5,413 nucleotides of DNA from UBA93 sp964477205 (GTDB lineage: Archaea > Micrarchaeota > Micrarchaeia > Norongarragalinales > Norongarragalinaceae): contig CAYZDE010000037.1 of assembly GCA_964477205.1 (NCBI GenBank), positions 1 to 5,413 on the forward strand. The letters run 5' to 3'. The position numbers and the translations under genes were made by a program. Positions 1 to 5,413 of the stretch are shown in pieces. The notes below the pieces were generated by a model, which had not been told where the DNA came from, ran no database searches, and saw only the letters and a program-made list of their open reading frames with translations. Numbering within the stretch: the stretch's first letter is position 1; every line of letters begins with the position of its first letter.

Positions 1-1
1 T

Positions 2-2662
2 GGCTGCTTCGAGTCATGCTCTCGTGACCCGGAAACGAACGAAGTCGGCTCGTGCAGCACGGGTTATGGCAGCGCACTCACCGAGGAAGGGAATTGGGTA
101 CTTCGTTATAATACCGAACTCGCTTCGTGCCCTGACACCTACCGTCTCGTCGGCAACTCACTTGCCGACGCGGACGTGAAGTTCTACGTGTGGCCGGTCG
201 GCCAGGATGAAGCAACGAGCGGCTTGAACGTAACCTTGCACGTGAACAACTACACTACCGCGAGCTCCATCTACATTTATCCCATTCTCACCAGCTTCGA
301 GCAAGTCGGAGAAAACGATTTCGATATCTTCGGACCGCAATTGTGGGCAATCGTAAACCACAAGCAAATCGGCTCGCGAACAATCGTGCTCTGTGACATA
401 GAGAAAGGAGACGAGAACGATTGCATCGGCTTGGGCGGGGACTACTGGTTCGAATTCGACGGGCCGGGCATCCGCACTTTCGCTTGGACGCCGGAAAGTG
501 ACCGCCGCTTGACCGCACTTGAAAAGCTCACTAACACGCACGCGATATTCGACTCGGAATTGAGTTGGGAGGAAGCGAACGCGGTCGGCCTCTTGACTAA
601 TGTTTCAGAGTACGCGCTGGCAGTTCAAGCCGTTTCCAGTGACGACCTGCAGTCCATGCTCGCAGGGTGCCCTGAAGAGAACCCGTATTGCATTCAACTC
701 GAAGAATACTTGGAGGAAATAATGGAGACCATGACCGAAGTAACGCGTGGTAATGTTCCTTACGAGCCGGAAGCAGCACTCCACCTAGTCGAGAAGGCGC
801 GCCTCCTCGCGAATTACTCGCTCTTCTGGCGCAGTGAATCGCAAGCCATGTACTGCCAAGAGTATTCAGGGCAGGATTACTTCACGGAGGAAGAAGACGA
901 TTACTTGGAATGCTCGCCCGGGACTTGGGACGCAGCGGATGACAAGTGCTGCCGCGCTACGGCGGACGACTGGCGCAACATCACGGAAATATACGAATAC
1001 GAAGTGACCGCTTGCGCGTACTGTAATAATTCTTACAACCCTGATTGCAGCGATGAAAGCCAAGGGCACTTGTCCGAGTACCTAGGTTGTACTTACAACC
1101 CCGACTTGTCGTGCGGGCAAAGCCGCTCGACCCCTCAATGCTATGCCTGCGACCAACGCTGCATGCACCTAGCGGACGGCGAAGGGCAAGCAGTAATTGA
1201 ATTCGGCTCTACTTTCTACGACGGCGATGGTACTGCACGCACTTGCGGTAACGAGGAATTACGCGGCGCACACTCAATCGAAATCGACTTGTTGAATGAA
1301 TTATGCGTTAAAGGCGACCCGTACTGCCCGCTATTGTGGAAAGAGGATTGGCCGTACACGCCGTACTGCTTCGACGACTCGAACGGCAATAAAATGCTCG
1401 ATTACGACGAGGAAGACGAATTGGATTCACTTCACTTTGCACACGCGCCTTTTGTTGAAGAGGACGAAGAGCCGTACTACACTTGCGGCTATGGCGACGA
1501 ATTCGCATTCGTTTCGCACTGTGAAGTCTACTGTAATAGCTGGTGTTACTCACCGCCGGAAGACGTGAACTGTGAATTATCTTGCAGTGAGGAAGGAACG
1601 AACCTATCCATAATCGGCTCTTACTTTGACCAGAACGGTTGGGTTAACCAAGGCGAATTAACGAGCGTGACATTCGGCCTCGACCCTCAAGGGGAAGCAC
1701 AAGAATTCGAAAAGAACAAGCTATTGCCCGCACGCTTCTTTGAAGTAACCGAATTCAACTACAACTTCCCGATTAACACCTTCGGATTCGAAAGCGACAA
1801 CCTAGCCGAGAGCGTGTTCTATAATGAATACGTTTCATTCAACAACCGCGATGTTGACTACGGAGACTGCGATTACTCATCGCAAAACGAATACAGTTAC
1901 CAAGCCCTCTTCGGCATTAGCGTGAAGAACGTGCGTGAAATCGGCACTGGCCAAGACTTGTGGAACGGCGCGGCAGCGCCCTTGTCACTCGACGCGGACG
2001 ACTACATAGGGTACCCGTGCAATAAACCGGATTGGAGCATTGAGCACTTATGCGCTCCTTTGTGGGCTGACTTCCAGCCGCTTGGAGAGAACGGTTTCGG
2101 CGCGTGCATTAACAGTGCGCTCCAGTACGACGAGAGCGACAAGACTGGCGAACCGTTGAGCGCTCTCCTCGCGGGCGGTCGCGTGAAGAGCGGCGGCATT
2201 TCAGGCAAGGATTACTGGATTAGCCCGGGAGGGTACACGTTCCGCTTGGTGGACGCTTGGAAGGTAAGCAAGTTCGGGCCTGACGACTGGAAAGCCGAGT
2301 TCGAGTGGTGGCACCCTGACGGGGCTTACGGCGGAAGCGAACTAAAGACTTGGAAAGGCTCTTGGGGCGCTTGGCTCGGTTCAGCTTTCATGATACTCGC
2401 GGGCGGAGCGTTCGGTATATTCACCGGAGGCTGGGGTTTCGCCGCACTAATAGGATTTGGCGGAGCGGGTTTAGGCATGATTCCAGCGGAAATCTTCCAA
2501 AGCGATCACATGGAAGCTGAAGCAGCTACAATGCAAACCCAATTCATTACCGAATGGGATACATTCAGTTGTTCCAAGGCGGCCACGATAATCTCAGAAG
2601 GCGATATTGAAGTCAAGGGCTGCCGCGGAGCGAACAACCATTACAACGCGTACGAAAAGTGA
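2..2662 (+). CDS. Large cysteine-rich membrane-anchored surface protein, unrecognised family (5' end outside window)
   Basis: I do not recognise this family. The frame is open from base 2 to tandem stops TGA-TAA at 2660-2665. The GTG at 176 is internal, because the 58 codons before it are uninterrupted and also cysteine-rich (four Cys), so the start lies upstream. The visible 886 residues are strongly acidic, with about 36 Cys and seven N-x-S/T sequons (NVT, NYT, NVS, NYS, NIT, NNS, NLS), as expected for a secreted, disulfide-bonded, possibly glycosylated protein. In visible-residue order they show a beta-looking N-terminal part, a predicted helical part (about 160-270), a Cys-dense core (about 300-530) with C-x11-CC, CxxC and YNPD motifs, an EF-hand-like loop (459-470), a Trp-rich segment (753-791), a Gly-rich hydrophobic hairpin (788-832), and a 54-residue tail with two Cys. 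The signal peptide, if present, is off-window. Extracellular location with a C-proximal anchor is inferred. The next gene starts 6 bases downstream. Confidence 0.85.
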   Translation, partial: GCFESCSRDPETNEVGSCSTGYGSALTEEGNWVLRYNTELASCPDTYRLVGNSLADADVKFYVWPVGQDEATSGLNVTLHVNNYTTASSIYIYPILTSFEQVGENDFDIFGPQLWAIVNHKQIGSRTIVLCDIEKGDENDCIGLGGDYWFEFDGPGIRTFAWTPESDRRLTALEKLTNTHAIFDSELSWEEANAVGLLTNVSEYALAVQAVSSDDLQSMLAGCPEENPYCIQLEEYLEEIMETMTEVTRGNVPYEPEAALHLVEKARLLANYSLFWRSESQAMYCQEYSGQDYFTEEEDDYLECSPGTWDAADDKCCRATADDWRNITEIYEYEVTACAYCNNSYNPDCSDESQGHLSEYLGCTYNPDLSCGQSRSTPQCYACDQRCMHLADGEGQAVIEFGSTFYDGDGTARTCGNEELRGAHSIEIDLLNELCVKGDPYCPLLWKEDWPYTPYCFDDSNGNKMLDYDEEDELDSLHFAHAPFVEEDEEPYYTCGYGDEFAFVSHCEVYCNSWCYSPPEDVNCELSCSEEGTNLSIIGSYFDQNGWVNQGELTSVTFGLDPQGEAQEFEKNKLLPARFFEVTEFNYNFPINTFGFESDNLAESVFYNEYVSFNNRDVDYGDCDYSSQNEYSYQALFGISVKNVREIGTGQDLWNGAAAPLSLDADDYIGYPCNKPDWSIEHLCAPLWADFQPLGENGFGACINSALQYDESDKTGEPLSALLAGGRVKSGGISGKDYWISPGGYTFRLVDAWKVSKFGPDDWKAEFEWWHPDGAYGGSELKTWKGSWGAWLGSAFMILAGGAFGIFTGGWGFAALIGFGGAGLGMIPAEIFQSDHMEAEAATMQTQFITEWDTFSCSKAATIISEGDIEVKGCRGANNHYNAYEK
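1022..1114 (+). repeat. Two YNPD-containing Cys-x7-Cys units inside the surface protein
   Basis: Codons 1022-1048 and 1088-1114 each encode nine residues bounded by cysteines and containing YNPD, as C-NNS-YNPD-C and C-T-YNPD-LS-C. The two YNPD blocks are exactly 60 bases (20 residues) apart, and the DNA under them (ttacaaccc) is nearly identical. This looks like a short, diverged tandem duplication of a disulfide-loop unit. A similar weak echo is the C-x4-PYC motif, found at 668-691 and again at 1304-1327. Confidence 0.5.
1376..1411 (+). other. EF-hand-like calcium-binding loop in the surface protein
   Basis: The twelve encoded residues DSNGNKMLDYDE fit the canonical loop D-x-[DN]-G-[DN]-x-x-hydrophobic-[DN]-x-x-E. 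Positions 1, 3, 5 and 9 carry D, N, N and D, position 8 is Leu, and position 12 is the bidentate Glu. Position 6 is Lys instead of the usual Gly. The loop sits in a very acidic stretch within the Cys-dense core. Single loops of this type occur in dockerin-like and other extracellular calcium-stabilised proteins, so a structural Ca2+ site is inferred. No paired second loop was seen. Confidence 0.55.
2363..2497 (+). other. Glycine-rich hydrophobic hairpin near the C-terminus of the surface protein
   Basis: About 45 codons encode an almost uncharged, Gly/Ala/Phe/Ile-rich stretch with repeated GG and GxxxG-like spacing. It has a small break (T-G-G-W-G) near 2423-2437 and ends at P-A-E. The length suits two closely packed membrane helices or a re-entrant hairpin better than one anchor helix. 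Seven Trp lie in the 39 codons from 2258 to 2374, mostly just before it, like an aromatic membrane-interface belt. A hairpin would place the two-Cys C-terminal tail on the same outer side as the ectodomain, which fits disulfide formation. Confidence 0.6.
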
Positions 2663-2663
2663 T
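2659..2663 (+). promoter_or_regulatory. Shine-Dalgarno sequence overlapping the upstream stop codon
   Basis: GTGAT matches the 3' half of the archaeal Shine-Dalgarno consensus GGAGGTGAT. It lies 5 bases before the ATG at 2669 and overlaps the TGA stop of the surface-protein gene. This supports the ATG start and suggests that ribosomes finishing the first gene initiate directly on the second. Confidence 0.6.
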
Positions 2664-2668
2664 AAGCA

Positions 2669-3109
2669 ATGATTGGAGAGAGCCTGCTGCATACAATATT
2701 ACTCGGCGCGGCGCCAGTGAGCGAAGTGCGCGGGGCGGTAATCTACGCTCTTGGAATCAACGAGCCGTGGCTCATCGTACCAGCAGCATTAGCTAATGTA
2801 CTCGTTGCCGTTGTAATGATTGCTTTATGGGGCTTGATTCCAATCGAGCGCATCGGACGGTTCATCATCGGCAAGCGCTTGCACTTGAAAGTAGAGGAAG
2901 CATCGCGCAAGTACGAGCACTACGGCGTACTCGGGCTCGCCTTGTTCATCGGAATACCGCTGCCGGTTACCGGGGTTTACACGGGCGTGCTCGTCGGGAA
3001 GATACTCGGCTTGCCAAACCGAGTCATCCTACTCGCCAGCGTAATCGGCGTTGCGTTCTCGGCAACCGTGAGCTTTCTAATCGTGTCCGGAGCCCTCGCT
3101 TTCATTTGA
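2669..3109 (+). CDS. COG2426 / small multidrug export family membrane protein (DedA-like)
   Basis: The 146-residue hydrophobic protein has the size and both signature motifs of the COG2426 / Sm_multidrug_ex (PF06695) family. An N-terminal A-P-V-S-E-V-R-G-A motif is at residues 15-23, and P-L-P-V-T-G-V-Y-T-G at 97-106 corresponds to the family's usual PLPGTGxWTG, with the first Gly replaced by Val. Membrane segments are apparent at about 34-57, 86-115 and 118-144, with a short possibly re-entrant N-terminal segment (5-16) and a basic amphipathic stretch (about 60-82). Despite the family name, transport of drugs is not well established. The motif layout resembles DedA/VTT proteins, which move lipids or polyprenyl phosphates, and a distant relationship has been proposed. 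It follows the surface-protein gene by 6 bases and is probably coupled to it. The substrate is unknown. Confidence 0.85.
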   Translation: MIGESLLHTILLGAAPVSEVRGAVIYALGINEPWLIVPAALANVLVAVVMIALWGLIPIERIGRFIIGKRLHLKVEEASRKYEHYGVLGLALFIGIPLPVTGVYTGVLVGKILGLPNRVILLASVIGVAFSATVSFLIVSGALAFI

Positions 3110-3121
3110 AAGGTTTAAATA
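3108..3121 (+). promoter_or_regulatory. Archaeal BRE/TATA-like promoter for psmB
   Basis: The purine-rich GAAAGG (3108-3113), a plausible BRE, runs straight into TTTAAATA (3114-3121), a good match to archaeal box A. It overlaps the stop codon of the membrane-protein gene. With typical archaeal spacing, transcription would begin near 3141-3147, giving psmB a leader of about 85-90 nt. This is independent of the upstream operon, although readthrough is possible. Confidence 0.6.
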
Positions 3122-3138
3122 CCAGTTCGCGAGTGTTC

Positions 3139-3213
3139 TCTTAGTTAAGGTCGTTATTACCTCGTATGCTCTAAGACGGCTTACGGGAAGATTAGAAAGC
3201 GTAATTCTTTTTT
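3139..3213 (+). other. Possible structured psmB leader: two hairpins and a T6 tract
   Basis: TCTTAG (3139-3144) can pair with CTAAGA (3171-3176), enclosing a smaller AGGT/ACCT hairpin (3148-3151 with 3159-3162) that has a 7-base loop. A second weak stem, AAGATTA (3188-3194) with TAATTCTT (3202-3209, one bulged T), has a 7-base loop and leads into the T6 tract at 3208-3213. The arrangement could be a structured 5' UTR, an attenuator-like T-tract site, or a short RNA of about 70 nt ending at the T-run. It could also be chance, because both stems are short. It lies just ahead of the psmB Shine-Dalgarno sequence. Confidence 0.3.
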
Positions 3214-3216
3214 ACA

Positions 3217-3225
3217 GGGGTTGAT
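3217..3225 (+). promoter_or_regulatory. psmB: Shine-Dalgarno sequence that decides the psmB start
   Basis: GGGGTTGAT matches GGAGGTGAT at seven of nine positions, and one mismatch can form a G-U pair. Its last base is 7 bases before the GTG at 3233, a normal spacing. It overlaps the alternative TTG at 3221, which has no usable site of its own upstream. This favours initiation at 3233. Confidence 0.6.
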
Positions 3226-3232
3226 TGGAATA

Positions 3233-3853
3233 GTGGACGAAAAGCAATTCTTGAAGGGCACTACCACGGTAGGCGTTACTTTCGAAGGCGGGTTAGTCCT
3301 AGCGGCTGACAAGCGCGCGACCATGGGCACTTTCATTGCTGCCAAGAACGTAGTTAAAGTGCACGAAATCGGCGAGAAAATGGCGATGAGCATTGCCGGC
3401 GGAGTCGGCGACGCGCAAACGCTCGTGCGCTTAATGAAAGCCGAATTAGAATTATACAAGTACAGTAAGGGGCGCGAACTCACGGTAAAAGGAGCGTCCA
3501 CACTATTATCGAATGTGCTTCAAAACAACAAGTACTTCCCTTACATGGTTCAATTAATCGTCGGCGGTTTTGACTCGCAACCCCGCCTCTTCGACCTGGA
3601 CGTATTCGGCGGCCTCATAGAAGAAGAGTACGTGTCCACGGGAAGCGGTAGCGTCGTTGCTTACGGAATACTAGACCAAGGGTACAAGAAAGGCATGCCA
3701 GAGGCCGACGGGGTTAAGCTAGCCGTGAATGCGGTTGCCGCCGCGATGAAGCGCGACAACGCAACCGGCGAAGGCGTAGACGCGGTTATCATCACGAAGG
3801 ACGGCTCGCGCCGCTTATCCAAGGAAGATACAATAAAACTAATCAGCAATTAG
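3233..3853 (+). CDS. psmB: 20S proteasome beta subunit (N-terminal threonine peptidase)
   Basis: This is the catalytic subunit of the archaeal 20S proteasome, which assembles as inner heptameric rings between alpha rings and hydrolyses peptides inside the cytoplasmic barrel. From the GTG at 3233 it is 206 residues long: a 9-residue propeptide ending in Gly, then T-T-T-V-G-V. Autocleavage at Gly-Thr would expose Thr1 and leave a mature chain of 197. The propeptide length is close to the 8 residues of the Thermoplasma enzyme. Counting from Thr1, Asp17, Lys33, Ser129 (in STGSGS) and Asp166 are all present. The usual Ser169 is Thr. Other family stretches include G-D-A-Q near 50, M-K-A-E-L-E-L-Y at 59-66 and P-Y-M-V-Q at 94-98. 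A longer 210-residue product from the TTG at 3221 is possible but less supported. The alpha subunit gene is not in the window. Confidence 0.96.
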   Translation: MDEKQFLKGTTTVGVTFEGGLVLAADKRATMGTFIAAKNVVKVHEIGEKMAMSIAGGVGDAQTLVRLMKAELELYKYSKGRELTVKGASTLLSNVLQNNKYFPYMVQLIVGGFDSQPRLFDLDVFGGLIEEEYVSTGSGSVVAYGILDQGYKKGMPEADGVKLAVNAVAAAMKRDNATGEGVDAVIITKDGSRRLSKEDTIKLISN

Positions 3854-3871
3854 AGAGCTAAACGACTGGAA

Positions 3872-3893
3872 CGCCCTTGTTTCACAAAGGGCG
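3872..3893 (+). other. GC-rich hairpin after psmB
   Basis: CGCCCTTGT (3872-3880) pairs with ACAAAGGGCG (3884-3893, one bulged A) around a TTC loop. It starts 18 bases after the psmB stop. No T-tract follows, so it is not a convincing intrinsic terminator. It could protect or shape the psmB mRNA 3' end, or mark a processing site. The rest of the 3854-3959 gap holds only the next promoter. Confidence 0.45.
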
Positions 3894-3928
3894 CGCCAAG
3901 ACCCCCTCTCGGCTTACTTCCGGGACAT

Positions 3929-3938
3929 ACTTAAAAAA
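3929..3938 (+). promoter_or_regulatory. fttA: TATA-like box for aCPSF1
   Basis: ACTTAAAAAA lies about 22-31 bases before the ATG at 3960, with purine-rich GGGA just upstream (3922-3925). Normal archaeal spacing places the transcription start near 3955-3962, which implies a leaderless or nearly leaderless mRNA. A partial Shine-Dalgarno sequence GGGAG (3947-3951) is also present 8 bases before the ATG. It would lie outside a leaderless transcript but would serve readthrough transcripts from psmB. Confidence 0.45.
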
Positions 3939-3959
3939 ACAATTGTGGGAGAAGCAAGA

Positions 3960-5413
3960 ATGCCTAGCAACGAAAAACTCAAGGAATTAAAGCAAGCCAT
4001 AAACGAAGTACTCCCAATGGAGTGCGGGCTCACGAAGATAGAGCCGGAAGGCCCGCAAATCGTCATTTACTTAAAAAACATTAAGATATTCTACGAGGAC
4101 GAGTCACTGGTAACCCGCCTCGCCAGTAAAGTGCGCAAAAAAGTGTTACTACGCGTCGACTCAAGCATGCTCAAGGACCCGGAACTAGCCTTAAAGGAAA
4201 TCAAGGGCATGGTGCCGGAGGACGCGGGAATCCAGAAAATCCGATTTGACCCTGAATTCAACGAGGTAGTAATCGAAGCACTCAAGCCCGGATTAGTCAT
4301 CGGTAAAGGGGGCTTAATGCTCAAGAGCATCATCCTCTCCACGGGGTGGAGCCCGCGCGTTCTCCGCTCGCCGACCAGCCCCAGCGAAGTCGAACGCGCG
4401 CTCCGCGGCGCCTTGCACAACATGGCAAAAGACCGCAAGAAGTTCCTGCAAGCACTCGGCAAAAAAATGCTCATTGGAAAAAGGGGCCCCACGGATTGGG
4501 TGAAAATCACCGGGCTCGGCGGCTTCAAGGAAGTCGGCCGCTCTTGCGTACTACTACAAACCCCTAACAGTAATGTCCTACTCGACTGTGGAATCAACGC
4601 GGACACCAGCAACTCGGGCAACTCGTACCCGTACTTGAACGCAATGAACCTCAGCCTCGACCAAATCGACGCGGTCATCGTCTCGCACGCTCACCTCGAC
4701 CACTGCGGGTTCATACCTTACTTATACAAATTCGGCTACGAAGGGCCGACTTACTGCACTCCCCCGACTCGCGACTTAATGATTCTATTACAACAAGACT
4801 GCATTAACGTAATGAATTCCGAGGGCATAGGGGCACCTTACGGAGAGCGAGACGTGAAGAAGGAGCTCTCCCACGTAATCACGCGCAACTACGGGGAAGT
4901 CACGGACATCACTCCCGAAATCCGGTTCACCTTCCACAACGCAGGGCACATCCTCGGCAGCGCCATCACCCACCTTCACATCGGCGAAGGCGCACACAAC
5001 CTGGTGTACACCGGTGACATCAAATACGGGCACACTAACCTCTTCGAGCCCGCAGACGTAAACTACCCACGCGTAGAAACCCTCTTAATAGAAAGCACTT
5101 ACGGCGCTCGCGGTGACTCGCAGCCGCGCATGCGCGACGCGGAGGAAGACTTAATCCGCACCATCAAGCAAACCGTTGAAAAGCACGGCAAAGTACTCAT
5201 ACCCGTGTTCGCCGTCGGCCGGGCACAAGAAATAATGCTCGTGCTCGAGAAGTACCTGCAAGACGAAAACATCACGGTTTACTTGGATGGAATGAGCCGC
5301 GAGGCCTCTGCGATTCACACGGTTTACCCGGAGTACTTGCGCCGCAACGTGCAGCGCCGCATCCTCCAAAACAACTCGCCGTTCGAGAATGAAATGTTCA
5401 AGAACGTGATAGC
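3960..5413 (+). CDS. fttA: aCPSF1/FttA: KH-domain metallo-beta-lactamase beta-CASP ribonuclease (3' end outside window)
   Basis: This is the archaeal homologue of the CPSF73 cleavage subunit. It is known as an RNA endo-/exonuclease that promotes transcription termination at U-rich sites. The frame from ATG 3960 runs off the right edge after 484 codons. Full-length members are about 640 residues, so roughly 150 are missing. Domains seen are an N-terminal KH-like module (about 1-68, with E-G-P-Q-I-V-I-Y), a second KH domain (about 70-145) with GKGG at 115-118, and then the metallo-beta-lactamase core. In the core, motif 1 is Asp209, motif 2 is HAHLDH with His243, His245, Asp247 and His248, motif 3 is His330 (N-A-G-H) and motif 4 is Asp353 (T-G-D). 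The beta-CASP domain starts with motif A Glu378 (E-S-T-Y-G) and F-A-V-G-R-A-Q-E. Beta-CASP motifs B and C lie beyond the edge. All visible zinc ligands are intact. PsmB lies directly upstream, as in several other archaea. Confidence 0.96.
   Translation, partial: MPSNEKLKELKQAINEVLPMECGLTKIEPEGPQIVIYLKNIKIFYEDESLVTRLASKVRKKVLLRVDSSMLKDPELALKEIKGMVPEDAGIQKIRFDPEFNEVVIEALKPGLVIGKGGLMLKSIILSTGWSPRVLRSPTSPSEVERALRGALHNMAKDRKKFLQALGKKMLIGKRGPTDWVKITGLGGFKEVGRSCVLLQTPNSNVLLDCGINADTSNSGNSYPYLNAMNLSLDQIDAVIVSHAHLDHCGFIPYLYKFGYEGPTYCTPPTRDLMILLQQDCINVMNSEGIGAPYGERDVKKELSHVITRNYGEVTDITPEIRFTFHNAGHILGSAITHLHIGEGAHNLVYTGDIKYGHTNLFEPADVNYPRVETLLIESTYGARGDSQPRMRDAEEDLIRTIKQTVEKHGKVLIPVFAVGRAQEIMLVLEKYLQDENITVYLDGMSREASAIHTVYPEYLRRNVQRRILQNNSPFENEMFKNVI

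Noticed and set aside
176..178. GTG as the start of the large surface-protein gene
   Set aside because: The same frame is open back to base 2 with 58 further codons that share the cysteine-rich character, so this GTG is internal and the start is outside the window.
158..541. 127-codon minus-strand frame opposite the surface-protein gene
   Set aside because: It is antisense to a continuous coding frame and has no ribosome-binding site or recognised domain.
1296..1568. 90-codon plus-strand frame inside the surface-protein gene
   Set aside because: The translation is an Arg/Thr-rich shadow of the acidic real frame, with no upstream signal or recognised motif.
2827..3144. 105-codon plus-strand frame overlapping the COG2426 gene
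   Set aside because: The Arg- and His-rich product is typical of an out-of-frame reading. The membrane-protein motifs in the other frame are convincing.
3122..3216. tRNA or box C/D or H/ACA guide RNA in the psmB leader
   Set aside because: There is no cloverleaf or T-loop GTTCRA in the right place and no C (RTGATGA) or D (CTGA) boxes. The ACA at 3214-3216 has no proper stem ending just before it.
3872..3900. Hairpin after psmB as a classical intrinsic terminator
   Set aside because: No T-tract follows the stem, and the downstream bases are C-rich.
4091..4678. 195-codon open frame on the minus strand
   Set aside because: It lies entirely within the KH and metallo-beta-lactamase coding region of aCPSF1, whose motifs prove the plus-strand frame. 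The minus-strand translation shows no recognisable motif.
1..5413. CRISPR array, insertion sequence, integrase or attachment site
   Set aside because: No direct repeats with regular spacers, no terminal inverted repeats and no transposase or recombinase motifs were seen on either strand.

Overview
The window looks archaeal. It carries a 20S proteasome beta subunit with a short propeptide ahead of its catalytic threonine, followed by an archaeal CPSF-type ribonuclease with N-terminal KH domains. Translation signals resemble the archaeal anti-Shine-Dalgarno complement (GTGAT, GGGGTTGAT), and TATA-like boxes with purine-rich upstream flanks precede two genes. The lineage cannot be fixed from this sequence. 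A large cysteine-rich surface protein next to a COG2426 membrane protein would suit an uncultivated lineage such as a DPANN-type archaeon, but that is only a guess.

Region 1 (1-3109) holds two genes. The first is the 3' part, 886 codons, of a very large acidic protein with about 36 cysteines, seven N-glycosylation sequons, an EF-hand-like calcium loop, a tryptophan-rich stretch and a glycine-rich hydrophobic hairpin near its C-terminus. It is read as a membrane-anchored cell-surface protein of unrecognised family. Its reading frame is open to the left edge, so the true start lies outside the window. Six bases after its stop, with a Shine-Dalgarno sequence overlapping the stop codon, begins a 146-residue membrane protein of the COG2426 / 'small multidrug export' family. 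The two are almost certainly co-transcribed and probably translationally coupled.

Region 2 (3110-3232) is a promoter and leader. A strong TATA-like box is followed by a leader of roughly 85-90 nt with two possible hairpins and a T6 tract, and then a Shine-Dalgarno sequence. That last element favours a GTG start at 3233 for the proteasome gene over a TTG at 3221.

Region 3 (3233-5413) holds psmB, a 106-base gap with a GC-rich hairpin and a second TATA-like box, and then the 5' three-quarters of aCPSF1/FttA. This last gene runs off the right edge. The psmB-aCPSF1 neighbourhood is found in several archaea and pairs protein turnover with RNA cleavage and transcription termination.

PsmB and aCPSF1 are ordinary core genes. 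The surface protein and its coupled membrane protein are the only candidates for an undescribed system, and no function can be assigned to that pair from sequence alone. No tRNA, rRNA, CRISPR array or mobile element was seen.
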